NCBI GenBank assembly: GCA_902802045.1
Contig: CADCKQ010000003.1
Span: 62,001 to 126,000 of the forward strand
Origin: Oscillospiraceae bacterium
GTDB taxonomy: Bacteria; Bacillota; Clostridia; Oscillospirales; Oscillospiraceae
DNA: 64,000 nt
Direction of reading: 5' to 3'
Both the position numbers and the translations under genes were made by a program. Of the stretch, positions 28,401-36,755 are shown in pieces (the first letter of the stretch is position 1; the number at the start of each line of letters is the position of its first letter). The notes below the pieces were generated by a model, which was not told the DNA's origin, searched no databases, and saw nothing but the letters and a program-made list of their open reading frames with translations.

Positions 28401-28722
28401 GAGAACAGAAAAAATCCTGGAACTGACCGTCAGAATTTCTTCCAAGGAGTGTGTCGTTACAGACCGGCTGCACGGCATGCTCCTGTGCGCGGTAACAGGA
28501 ACACCTTGCGTTGCATTGGATAACAGTAATAATAAAGTCAGCGGCTGCTACGAATGGATTAAAGATTTGGACTATATTCAGTTTGTCAGAAATCCCCGGG
28601 AAATCGCAACAGCGATTCAAAAAGTTTGCAAATCAGAAATACGGCAATATCCCGAAAAAGCGATTCAGCAAAAGTTTGATGATTTGACAATACTCCTTAA
28701 AGAACTAATTAATGAATATTAA
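25408..28722 (+). CDS. Three-module protein: GT2 glycosyltransferase, PP-loop ATPase with Cys cluster, polysaccharide pyruvyl transferase
   Basis: 1104 residues in one frame, 20 bp after the kinase gene, with a TAGGAGA site. Residues 5-230 are a GT-A glycosyltransferase (SVIIPVYNVDPYL, VNDGSRD, FLDSDD). The middle has the PP-loop pyrophosphatase motif SGGLDS at 507-512 and CCHCEKCC at 686-693, as in QueC-type enzymes that adenylate a carboxylate or thio group. From about 787, GTPEHGNLGDHLI, LQGGGNIGNLW, IFPQSIFF and VTDRLHGMLLCAVTG mark a polysaccharide pyruvyl transferase, which puts a ketal pyruvate on a sugar from PEP. Plausibly the protein builds and decorates a surface glycan. How the middle module fits is unknown. 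Confidence 0.85.
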   Translation: MSVINGPVVSVIIPVYNVDPYLRACLDSVLAQTLCDIEIICVNDGSRDHSRDILEKYLAIDERIRIIDQENQGLSKARNIGAEAATGQYLYFLDSDDILNPGALEALATRMAKDDLDILLFNGEAFGEDPHCAARAESMNRNYFYRLLNETGTYRGIDLIKELFEENSFTAPVWLSMVSRRYFLEKELWFHVGILHEDEPYTFKALLYADRAGCANKTFYYNRVRENSITTSKSSFARAYGCFAGALDCGEAMSSLEEKGYDIPELLFKQVMRLNGTAVIRYAECTEEEKDKRKQLSLPDRILFEQTVVSAFELKRKLESEKERTQQYKIAAEIGYRNIRNSYSFKLGRALTWAPRKARDFFKTPGTQKLSVQMLRNAPVEKKNRIEILPSDISGNQITYRYSVEGEWRSCFHEDAVFEIAYPFSLEEIPESIRILPFLSQILPVAWITDAEIRMPFCDMDFFEAIEDVKKGYENMYPMVRFGGKLCVGQLEENRLPEKGKSIACFSGGLDSLSTVIGHINEKPTLVSLWGADIPFDDPESWASTERVITDDTEKLGLKSLTVHTSFRKLLKEGELGARIRDSGDDWWHGFQHGLGILGHMAPVAWAEKAKTVYIAASFTDRDSGYTCASDPSIDNHVKFCGAKVVHDGFNVNRQQKVQRILEWCEEHEQNIMLQVCWKSHGKGNCCHCEKCCRTMLELITEKTDPKDYGFPFYYDIAGLNKDLENDYSEFQIRCAPNYRPIQERLQEMYSPENCPNELLWLYKGDLRKIQDGTLRLHEGRLKEKAWLLGTPEHGNLGDHLIAECEKDYLEKQFPDLYIEEISISELKRENYRQLEQIRPEQTVFLQGGGNIGNLWKTEEDARVRIIRSLPANRIVIFPQSIFFTGDNEGRNTLSKARITYTGDNIFLFCRDMNSYQFAKENFSCRILLAPDMVMWKSRESGNALPRYGAMTILRTDKERTLSDEEHSNIFTLLKGRFPFLEIGDTVLPDNRKISGNERTEKILELTVRISSKECVVTDRLHGMLLCAVTGTPCVALDNSNNKVSGCYEWIKDLDYIQFVRNPREIATAIQKVCKSEIRQYPEKAIQQKFDDLTILLKELINEY

Positions 28723-28766
28723 CCGCAGAGACTCCGATTAATTGCCTTCAAATGTATCATTGCGAT

Positions 28767-28805
28767 TTGCTCCACGAGCTTCTGGATCTTGCAGTACCGG
28801 TATAA
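28767..28805 (+). pseudogene. Remnant of the 3' end of a diacylglycerol-kinase-like gene
   Basis: Thirteen codons ending in TAA read LLHELLDLAVPV, against MLPGLLNLAVPE at the end of the intact gene (25349-25387). By direct count 30 of 39 bases agree. No other homology is visible upstream. The remnant lies just before a strong terminator that may once have ended the kinase transcript. Confidence 0.6.
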
Positions 28806-28821
28806 ATCATTTTTCCGTCAA

Positions 28822-28853
28822 AAACAGGCGAAGCTTAGAAGCTCCGCCTGTTT
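28822..28853. terminator. Terminator downstream of the three-module gene
   Basis: A 15-bp stem (AAACAGGCGAAGCTT with AAGCTCCGCCTGTTT, one mismatch) between convergent genes. T/A-rich flanks on both sides suggest it works in both directions. Confidence 0.75.
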
Positions 28854-28869
28854 AACAATTATTGTCTCT

Positions 28870-29574
28870 TCAATCAACTCTCGAAAAAACAATTGGTCCA
28901 ACGGGGTCTGCAAACACAGTCAAAGCATCATCGACGAGAACATATCTTTCGTAGCTGCCGTCTTCATATACGATCCTGCTGTCCTCAATTGTATATGTCC
29001 CGGTTCTGTTGCTGCCCGACTCGAATGCATCGACTATCTGATCTGTATAATAAACTGCATATTCATGCAAAGGCATGCCAAGCGCAGACTCTAAAGTTGC
29101 ATCATCGAGTTCCCGCCCGGCCATTTCGTTGAAAACGGCCCGGTAATAACCCTCTACACTTTCAACGAGTCCGTCATATTCACTCTCCGGCAAGGTCAGA
29201 AGAATAGAATAATTCCCGTCTTCTCCAAGTGTAAGATAGAGTTCCAAAGGCAGACTGCTTAAATAGTCACCAAGGCTGACTGTTACTTCAGGATACTCTG
29301 CCATAACCGATTCATCGACCGATTCCACGAAAGTATCTCCGGCTTCATATATACCTTTCCATCTGCCAACGATTCCTTTTTCAGGTTCTTCAGTTGCTTC
29401 AGGTCCTTCCAAAATTTCCTCTGCTGTCTCTTTCGCAGCTTCCTCCAGAGTCTCCGCGACAGCCTGCTCAGCACTCGTCACGCTTTCTTCCGGTTTTTCC
29501 GTGCTTCCGCAAGCCGTCATTGCGAAAAACATACACAGAACCAGAAGCAGTGCCAGTATTTTTCCTGTTCTCAT
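28870..29574 (-). CDS. Lipoprotein of unknown function
   Basis: 234 residues. The signal peptide ends in the lipobox AMTACGS near residue 22, so the mature protein is lipid-anchored outside the membrane. A Glu/Ala-rich acidic linker (about 25-65) leads to a compact domain that starts with IVGRWKGIYEAG and ends with GTYTIEDSRIVYEDG and a Val-rich strand. This resembles the small beta-rich domains common in clostridial lipoproteins (GxW at the start). I do not recognise a specific family. GGAGC precedes the ATG. Confidence 0.75.
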   Translation of the reverse strand: MRTGKILALLLVLCMFFAMTACGSTEKPEESVTSAEQAVAETLEEAAKETAEEILEGPEATEEPEKGIVGRWKGIYEAGDTFVESVDESVMAEYPEVTVSLGDYLSSLPLELYLTLGEDGNYSILLTLPESEYDGLVESVEGYYRAVFNEMAGRELDDATLESALGMPLHEYAVYYTDQIVDAFESGSNRTGTYTIEDSRIVYEDGSYERYVLVDDALTVFADPVGPIVFSRVD

Positions 29575-29657
29575 CTCAGCTCCTTACTATGTTTCTAAAT
29601 CTGTATTCGTCAGCCGTCTCTTGTGGAACACACCCACATTACCAGCATCTGTTTTTT

Positions 29658-29686
29658 ATTGTATCATTTTGAGGTACGGTTCACAA
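29658..29686 (-). promoter_or_regulatory. Promoter of the lipoprotein gene
   Basis: On the minus strand TTGTGA (29681-29686), 17 bp, TACAAT (29658-29663). It is about 50 bp after the last gene of the polymer cluster, where no clear terminator is visible, so read-through is possible. Confidence 0.7.
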
Positions 29687-29738
29687 GCTGAGAAGTTTAA
29701 ACTCTGCTTTAAATCAAAAAGATTATAATTATCCCTCG

Positions 29739-30769
29739 CTAAACAGATTTATACAGCATTCTGTCTATTTTTTTAAAAATGATGTCAAAAAATAAAGCCA
29801 ATATAATAGTTACAACGAATGAAATCAAAGCCGTTCTGTATGGATGGGCGGAGGCATATCCGAAGTGTTTCAGAACCATCATCGGTATACGCTGCATGAT
29901 ATATATCCAGAAAAGGCGGTCTCCGATCCATTTAAGCACGGGAGACCTGATCTCGACTTTGACTGTAACGAGCATAACAAGCAGCGTAAAAACAACAGCA
30001 TATATGCTGTAAAACCAGTAATCGGCTCTTTTATAACAATTCAGAACATAGAACGCGGCGAAAGCGGACAGCAGGATGAGCAGGAATTTTTTATTATCCG
30101 ATAAGATTTCAGTAATCTTTTCCCTGTTATAAGCGATCAGCATGCCTGCAGGAAAGCACAAAGCGGTATTAAACCAGTACTCCTGCCTGTGCTTTGCCAT
30201 AAAGAGCATAAACAGAACTACCTGCGCAATTAATAAGACGATCGCGTTTTTGCGTTCTTTGCACACGGAGAAGCAGATATATGCCATTACATACAGACAT
30301 AATATGGCGAAAATATACCAGTTGCTGTTCCCTATGCTTTCCCACGCCAATAGGGAGAGAACATATCTTTTCGCGGAATACGTTCTGCCGAGAAGCAATT
30401 GTACGACCGCAAAAAGCGCTACCGCGAGGGCAAAATGCAGCCACACCTTCAATATCCGGTTTCGCGGCATGAGCTTTATATAGTCCTCTCTTTTTCCGTT
30501 TGTACAAAAACCGCATAACCGGAATAAAATAGAAAGGGCGCAACCATGAGCTGACCGAGGAACTGTTTTACTGAAAACATGATCCCGTCTTTCGCGCCGT
30601 CCAAAGGGATATAATCATGGACAAGATGAGAACAGAAAACTATCAGGAGAAAGATGCCGTTTATACAGGACGTACATTCTTTACTCAAGAAATCAGCATT
30701 GATATCCCTGATATGAATTTTTATTCCGATAAGGGAAATAACGACAATAAACAGAAGATACAGGTTCAT
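29739..30769 (-). pseudogene. Acyltransferase-3 family membrane protein, frameshifted
   Basis: Two adjacent minus-strand frames together make a normal O-acyltransferase (about 343 residues). The first part (30769-30476) has FLSKECTSCINGIFLLIVF, FCSHLVHDY and FYSGYAVF, the N-terminal marks of this family. It then hits TAA. The second part (from 30470) starts MPRNRILKVWLHF and has the remaining helices. The break is at a run of five A (minus strand; plus 30491-30495). Six A would restore one frame, reading EKREDYIKLMPRNR across the join. It is either a real mutation, a switch, or a sequencing error. The role would be acyl decoration of a surface polymer. Confidence 0.75.
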
Positions 30770-30793
30770 ATTTCAACCATAAATATATTAACA

Positions 30794-31873
30794 TTATGTA
30801 ATAATTATTTTTATAAGAGGAATTTTTTTTAGAAGTAAAACCAACACAAAACATAGCAGAATAATTAAAACTGAGAAGCTAATAATAAGGAGTATCATAT
30901 GAGGAAACATAGAATAAAGCTCTTGTCTGAAGTCCCCTAAAATCCAAATAAAGAAAAGATGCATGAGATATATTCCAAACGAGCCTCCTGCTATATGATG
31001 TACTATTTGTACAGATATTTTTCTCTTTTCAAAAACAGATCTGATAAAAACAAATGTGGATACGGATAAGATAACAATCGGAAGGGAAAAGTTGTCTTCC
31101 AGAACAAGGTTTCTCGATTCTGTTTTAAGTGAAATATATTTTGTTCCTGCGACAATAAGAAAAAGACTCATCACGCCCAAAATGTATATCAACAATCTCA
31201 TATTTAATGAAAATTTGCGGTATCTCAATCTGTACCCTATCAGAGACATTCCCAAATACCCAAGAGGAAAAAAGAATTTCATTTTACTGATAATTCTCTC
31301 TAAAACTGTCTTAAGTGCATCTGCATATTTAAAAGATATATTAGTTAAAACAACGCTTAAAAACGGCTCGATCACTGCAAAAATCATAAATAGAATGATA
31401 AAAAAATCGATCAGTTTTGGCTTTTCAATAATCGCATCAAGAAACGGTATAGCCGCATACAACCCGATAACCATGTACAGATACCACAGATGAACTGCAG
31501 AATCGCCTGTTAAAATGTCCTGAATGATTCTTGCTTTGCCCGGGAAGCTGCCCGCTCTCAGATATTTGACAGCTGTATAGATTGAAGAGAAAACCAATAA
31601 AACAATGCAATAATGCAGTATTTTTGATAAGCATTTTTTAATTGTGTATCCTCTGCCTAATGTAACCGCACCGCTCAGCATTACAAACAGAGGAACACCA
31701 ATATGTGCGAACCCGTCAAAGAAATTGCAGATACCCCATTCTACAGAGTCGATTTCATCCTTATATGGTGCCCAAAAAGTAGCAGATACATGAATTGTTA
31801 CAACACAAAACAATGCAAAAACTCGGATTACATCGAGATAATATACTCTTTCTTTTAATCGTTCACTATTCAT
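30794..31873 (-). CDS. Acyltransferase-3 family O-acyltransferase
   Basis: 359 residues, about ten membrane helices. It has the family opening YYLDVIRVFALFCVVTIHVSA with the catalytic-region His (read from residue 11) and SGAVTLGRGY. A late GIYLMHLFFIW is the usual C-terminal mark. These enzymes move acetyl or succinyl groups from the cytoplasm to sugars on surface glycans. The start overlaps the stop of the 1270-residue gene by 4 bp, which ties it to that polymer. Confidence 0.87.
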   Translation of the reverse strand: MNSERLKERVYYLDVIRVFALFCVVTIHVSATFWAPYKDEIDSVEWGICNFFDGFAHIGVPLFVMLSGAVTLGRGYTIKKCLSKILHYCIVLLVFSSIYTAVKYLRAGSFPGKARIIQDILTGDSAVHLWYLYMVIGLYAAIPFLDAIIEKPKLIDFFIILFMIFAVIEPFLSVVLTNISFKYADALKTVLERIISKMKFFFPLGYLGMSLIGYRLRYRKFSLNMRLLIYILGVMSLFLIVAGTKYISLKTESRNLVLEDNFSLPIVILSVSTFVFIRSVFEKRKISVQIVHHIAGGSFGIYLMHLFFIWILGDFRQELYSMFPHMILLIISFSVLIILLCFVLVLLLKKIPLIKIIIT

Positions 31874-34800
31874 TGCATATTCCTGTAGAGAAATTGATAT
31901 AAACCTTCCCGTGGCTTTTCAAAAGGAAGAAAACAGTCATCCATTCTCTGCCTGTATTTTTCCTCAGGTATTGCTCCCTGTTCAAGAAGTTTCTCAAGCG
32001 CTTTCAGAGCATCTTCCGGATTGAATGTCACATCTCCGTACCATTCTTCAAACGGAAGCCCGAAATCCCTGAACGTGTGCATGCCGGATCTTACTTCAGT
32101 TATATCCGGAATAAAGTACATTATTGCCCGTTTAAGATAAACAAAATCAAAAGCAAAGGTCGAAAAATCGGTTATAAAGACTTTATAGTTTTCTATATGT
32201 TCATTCAGATCCGCCATCCTTATTCTGTCTGAAGAGAAGCTTATATTCTCGAGACCTTTTCTCATATTCTGGTGAAGCCGGAGATCCAAAGTGAAATCAT
32301 ATTTCTCGAGCAGTTCGGAAAGTTCCGGAGAATTTAAAAATCTCATGAAGTTTTTATAATAGTTTGTATTTTCAAACACATAATTGTTTACTTCCCTGTG
32401 AGCGCTATCGGAAGAAACGAAGTAAGCTCTCCAGGAAGGCGCAAAAAGAATTCTGTTTTGGGGTTTTGCATCCCGGTCGACAATGTCATACCTTGCCATA
32501 CCGAAGGGTAACAGGTCCTCAGGCTTGTAGTTGTACATGGATACATAGTTCTCTCTCTCGAACTCCGCAGAAACAACTATTTTATCCGCCTTGTTACTTT
32601 CAGCTGACTGGAGCCATCTGATATCGGGCAGGCAGACTCCGTGCTGAAGGTATATTATTTCCGGCCCGCGGATGTCTGAATAATCGCGCATGGCTACATT
32701 AGAAAACGGGCATTTCGGTTTTTGATCACTGAATGACGTCAAAACATATTCCGCGCTGAGATATAGGATCTTGTGCTTTTTGCTCCCAAACTCAACAAGA
32801 TTTTTATGTTGATCTGGTGTGAAATGCCCTAAATAATCACTTATATCACCGTCAAAAACATAATACCTGTCAATGCCGTCTTTCTTTTTCCAGTCGTGCT
32901 GAAACTGAAGGAATGCATTATCCGTTTTAATCGCAGCAGAATCATTGTAAAGCCAGATCCTCTTTTTTGTTCTACGTAATGCTGCAGAACAAACTCTGTA
33001 TGCTTTCGCTCCTGCACTTTTCCCTTCCGAATTCAAATACCGTACTTTTCCTGATTCTATAACTGACGCATTTCTGACTGTTATCAGTTCATCATCTATC
33101 TCTATTATTTTGCCATTACGCAACAGCAAAATCCTGTTGGTTTTTTTAGTCCTTTTATATCGCCTGCCGCTCAGGAACGTTCCAAAACTGTTTATTCCAA
33201 TTTCCACGATAAATTTCAAAGAAAAGTTCTTATCTGCAGGAAATTGAAATCTGAAACCGTAAAAATAATTCGTCCGAGTTTTTGATCTATAACAGCTTTC
33301 CGCAGAATCAAAGACCTCCACTTCTAATCTTTTCCCGTTTATATCTGCAATGATCCGCGGTCTTGTTTCGGGGATATAGTTAAACAGTCCCGATTCAAGA
33401 ACTCCAAACAGTTCAAATATACCGTCTTCTATTTCAACTTTCTTTACTGCTATATTTATCTTTGTCTCCGAAAGCAAAATCTGATTGTCAACAAGTACCA
33501 ACGCCTGATCATTCTGAAGCAGTAATTCTTTTTTTACATTAGTCTTCCAATTGACCCAATAGAATTTATGATATTTAGCCATTCGCGGATGGTTCATAAT
33601 AATATCAGTATCTATATTATTTAGAAGAAATTGTACTTCAGAAATTGCTTTTTGCCGTCTTTGCCCTCTATATGAATATGGAAACAGGCAATTTTGCTCA
33701 AGTCGAAACATCATTTCCGTCATAATCATTGCCTGCAAGGCCTTTGGCGCTTCTCCTGGGTGGTATTCTTTCAGCAATGATTTCCAACATTTTATAAACG
33801 GTTCAAATATATTGATAGCATAACGTCGTGTCATTACTGCAGAAGATGTATTTCGGTTATATATATATTCTGCTTCTGCACAATAACCTATTTTTAGTTT
33901 TTCTTTTACAATATCCCAGTTATATTTTTGATCTTCACCAAACTCCAAGTCTGTGTCAAACATTACTTTCTTGTTGTTTTTAACCACAATATTAATAGTG
34001 GTATTGAAAGCAAATGGAAAATCGTTAAGATCATAAATCCCGGTATGGGTAAGAATCATATATCTGAAATGCGGTTTAATCGGCTTGCCCATGACATAAT
34101 GTGATACTCTAAGAACCACACAATCTGTTTCATCATATACCCTGTCAAAATAATCTGTGGCTTTTCTTATTACTCCTGGTGAATAAGAATCATCTGCATC
34201 CAAAAACAATATATATTTCCCGGATGCTTCTTTTATTCCTCGGTTCCTTGCTTTGCTTACCCCTCCGTGTTCTATAGGTATTAGTTTAATAAAGTTATAT
34301 TTATCTGCATATTCTTTTTCGATTTTTATACTTTCATCTGATGAGCCGTCATCTATCAGAAGTATCTCAAATGCTATATCTTCATTTTGACTGATAAGAG
34401 AGTTTATGCATTCTTTCAGATATTCTCCCTTATTATAGACCGGGATTACCACACTCGCTTTATATACATAATTATCTCGAATAGTATCTATACCGTCTCT
34501 TGTCTCTGCAGTAATTGGACTCACATTATCGAATACTTGTCCTTTATTTAATATATAATTAATAATGCGACGGGTCGAATGGCCGTCACAAGAAGACATA
34601 AACTTTTCACGAAATTTAATAATCCTGCTTGCATCAAATGTTTTGTCAATTTGTTTTATACAATCTACAAGCTGATCCGATGTGCTGAGAATCGGACCGG
34701 GTAACATTGTATTAAAATAGTAAAAGAAATTCCTTTCATTAACATATTCATACAGATCATATGCGTAAAATATAATCGGCTTTTCAAAAAGGCTGTACTC

Positions 34801-35682
34801 GAAAATAATACTTGAATAATCTGTTATGCATATATCGGCAACACACAGTAGTTCTTCAGTAGAGATCGCTCCTGTTGCATCATAAGCAAATACATTTTCT
34901 AAAATATACGGAATTTCCGGTAATTCTTTAACAAAAGGATGCTGTTTAATAATAAAGACATATTCGTCCCCCAAAAGTTTATAAGCCATGTTTAAATCAG
35001 GCATTTGCGGAGCTTTGGCGCTGGCGATATTCCCACGGAATGTGGGAGCATAAAGAATTATTTTTTTCCCAGAAGCAGAAGGAAATAATTCTTTCACCTT
35101 TTTTTCCGCTTCTGCTTTAAATCTGTCATCAAAAAAAATATCCGTCCTGCTTACGCCAAGCGGTTGTACAACCGACTGTTCCGGTTTATACATCATGGCT
35201 TCCTCATATGCCCAGACCACTTCCGGACTGCTGACTGTTACCAGATCATAGTTCTTATGCGGCGGATGTTTTTCCTGCTGTTCTCTTGAAGCGCCAAATT
35301 CTTTATCCGCTACACTCCATCCGAATTTTTTAAAAGCGCCGCATGCATGCCACAATTGTGTAATATAGGTTCCCGGCCTTTTATTCATCAGACTAATCGG
35401 TTCACATTGGTCTTCAAGAAATACATATTTGGCAGTTGCAATATCTTTCAGCATCTTGCAACAGTTCATAATATATTCTTTTTCACTCACCGATTTATTC
35501 TTTAGTAAGTGTACAGACACTTCCCATTGAGGGTCTTCTGAAAAGTATCTATAAACATAATGAAGACTGTCTGTCAATTGTTCTTGAACAGACACAACAA
35601 AAACAACCTTTTTCTCTTTTATTTTTTTAATACATGCGAGTTTATAAACAATAGGAAATAAAAAACTTTTTTTGATTTTCAT
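31870..35682 (-). CDS. TagF-like / GT2 / TagF-like three-module polymer synthase
   Basis: 1270 residues. Module 1 (about 20-390) is a CDP-glycerol/ribitol phosphotransferase (TagF family): QLWHACGAFKKFG near 110, LYAPTFRGN, and TDYSSIIFEYSLFEKP near 294. Module 2 (about 408-640) is a GT2 glycosyltransferase: ASVVIPVYNKGEYL, IDDGSSDES, LFLDADDSY. A linker follows (about 640-880). Module 3 (about 905-1270) is a second TagF-like domain: YLQHGVCLPDIR near 1010, LFAPSWRAYF, RLHQNM, TDFSTFAFDFVYLKR near 1172. It could make a polymer of sugar and polyol phosphate. The region is noticeably AT-rich. It begins 6 bp after the SDR gene. Confidence 0.85.
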   Translation of the reverse strand: MKIKKSFLFPIVYKLACIKKIKEKKVVFVVSVQEQLTDSLHYVYRYFSEDPQWEVSVHLLKNKSVSEKEYIMNCCKMLKDIATAKYVFLEDQCEPISLMNKRPGTYITQLWHACGAFKKFGWSVADKEFGASREQQEKHPPHKNYDLVTVSSPEVVWAYEEAMMYKPEQSVVQPLGVSRTDIFFDDRFKAEAEKKVKELFPSASGKKIILYAPTFRGNIASAKAPQMPDLNMAYKLLGDEYVFIIKQHPFVKELPEIPYILENVFAYDATGAISTEELLCVADICITDYSSIIFEYSLFEKPIIFYAYDLYEYVNERNFFYYFNTMLPGPILSTSDQLVDCIKQIDKTFDASRIIKFREKFMSSCDGHSTRRIINYILNKGQVFDNVSPITAETRDGIDTIRDNYVYKASVVIPVYNKGEYLKECINSLISQNEDIAFEILLIDDGSSDESIKIEKEYADKYNFIKLIPIEHGGVSKARNRGIKEASGKYILFLDADDSYSPGVIRKATDYFDRVYDETDCVVLRVSHYVMGKPIKPHFRYMILTHTGIYDLNDFPFAFNTTINIVVKNNKKVMFDTDLEFGEDQKYNWDIVKEKLKIGYCAEAEYIYNRNTSSAVMTRRYAINIFEPFIKCWKSLLKEYHPGEAPKALQAMIMTEMMFRLEQNCLFPYSYRGQRRQKAISEVQFLLNNIDTDIIMNHPRMAKYHKFYWVNWKTNVKKELLLQNDQALVLVDNQILLSETKINIAVKKVEIEDGIFELFGVLESGLFNYIPETRPRIIADINGKRLEVEVFDSAESCYRSKTRTNYFYGFRFQFPADKNFSLKFIVEIGINSFGTFLSGRRYKRTKKTNRILLLRNGKIIEIDDELITVRNASVIESGKVRYLNSEGKSAGAKAYRVCSAALRRTKKRIWLYNDSAAIKTDNAFLQFQHDWKKKDGIDRYYVFDGDISDYLGHFTPDQHKNLVEFGSKKHKILYLSAEYVLTSFSDQKPKCPFSNVAMRDYSDIRGPEIIYLQHGVCLPDIRWLQSAESNKADKIVVSAEFERENYVSMYNYKPEDLLPFGMARYDIVDRDAKPQNRILFAPSWRAYFVSSDSAHREVNNYVFENTNYYKNFMRFLNSPELSELLEKYDFTLDLRLHQNMRKGLENISFSSDRIRMADLNEHIENYKVFITDFSTFAFDFVYLKRAIMYFIPDITEVRSGMHTFRDFGLPFEEWYGDVTFNPEDALKALEKLLEQGAIPEEKYRQRMDDCFLPFEKPREGLYQFLYRNMQ

Positions 35683-35688
35683 TTTCTT

Positions 35689-36744
35689 TTAAACAGCTTT
35701 CAAGATATCCAAGGTACGAGAGATTCCTGATTTTATATCATAACCAGGTTGCCACCCTAGCTTTTTAAGTTTGGAACCGTCCAAAAGCGCCTTGGTCGCT
35801 TTGCTGTACCCTGCTGCTTCCGTAGCATCCGGAACCTCAAATATTACCTTTGTACCTGCGTAATCTGCAATAACCTGAGCCAGATCCTTCAGTGTGATAT
35901 ACGAACCTTCATCGGCAATATTATATGCTTCCCCGCTCTCACCCTTTAGAAGAATTGTCAAAAGCCCTGATATTGCATCTGCCATATATGTGTAGGAGTA
36001 GAACTGGTTTCCGGCAGATTTGAGGACTATATTCTCTCTGTCAACACCTTTTTTTATGAACTGACTGAGCGCTTTGGTGTCGCTTTTCTGCAGGGTCGGG
36101 CCATAAGACCGTGTAAAACGCGGTATTACAACATCAAGACCTTTTTGCCGTTTATATGCCTGGCAAAGCGCTTCCCCGCAGCGTTTGCTCTCAGGGTAAC
36201 CTGCCCTCAATGTATTTGAGTCTATATACCCGCAGTAGCTCTCGTCAAAAAGCTCTGTGTCTCCCCTGTTTTCCCCGTATATTTCATTGGAAGAAGTAAA
36301 AGCAAAACGCGTTGCATCATGATTGACCGCAAATTCAAGCATATTCTGCAGACCGATAATATTTGTTGTAATGGTTCCAATCGGGTCTGTCGAATACTGC
36401 ATAGGATGAGTATTTGATGCCAGATGCAGTACGTAGTCTACTGTACCAATTTCATCCCTTTCAAACGGTTTATTTATATCATAAGGGATGAATACAAGGT
36501 GCTTGTCACCCCACCATTTTGAAAAGCGCTCCGCTGCTTTGCCTTCTGTCCTGCCGAGAGCGTAGACTGTACAGTCCAGGCCGGTTTTATTCTTTTCCAT
36601 GATCACATCCGTCAGGAAACTTCCCAACAACCCTGTTGCTCCGGAAAGAAGAACCGATTTTCCCTGCAGTTTGGCCCACGGAAGATCTTTGCTTGCTGTT
36701 ATACCGATATCTTCAAGATACAATTCGTTGTCATACAATTTCAT
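35689..36744 (-). CDS. NAD-dependent extended SDR (sugar-nucleotide or polyol epimerase/dehydratase type)
   Basis: 351 residues from ATG 36744, which has GAGG 9 bp upstream; an alternative ATG at 36759 overlaps the previous stop. The cofactor motif is LSGATGLLGS, then DYVLHLASNTHP, TSSNEIYG and the catalytic GYPESKR (Tyr-x-x-x-Lys). YNIADEGSYITLKDLAQ in the C-terminal half binds a nucleotide-sugar in relatives. It sits directly after a cytidylyltransferase. In ribitol-phosphate pathways that partner is usually the TarJ alcohol dehydrogenase; here an SDR takes the place. The substrate is unknown. Confidence 0.82.
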   Translation of the reverse strand: MKLYDNELYLEDIGITASKDLPWAKLQGKSVLLSGATGLLGSFLTDVIMEKNKTGLDCTVYALGRTEGKAAERFSKWWGDKHLVFIPYDINKPFERDEIGTVDYVLHLASNTHPMQYSTDPIGTITTNIIGLQNMLEFAVNHDATRFAFTSSNEIYGENRGDTELFDESYCGYIDSNTLRAGYPESKRCGEALCQAYKRQKGLDVVIPRFTRSYGPTLQKSDTKALSQFIKKGVDRENIVLKSAGNQFYSYTYMADAISGLLTILLKGESGEAYNIADEGSYITLKDLAQVIADYAGTKVIFEVPDATEAAGYSKATKALLDGSKLKKLGWQPGYDIKSGISRTLDILKAV

Positions 36745-36755
36745 TGACACATGCC

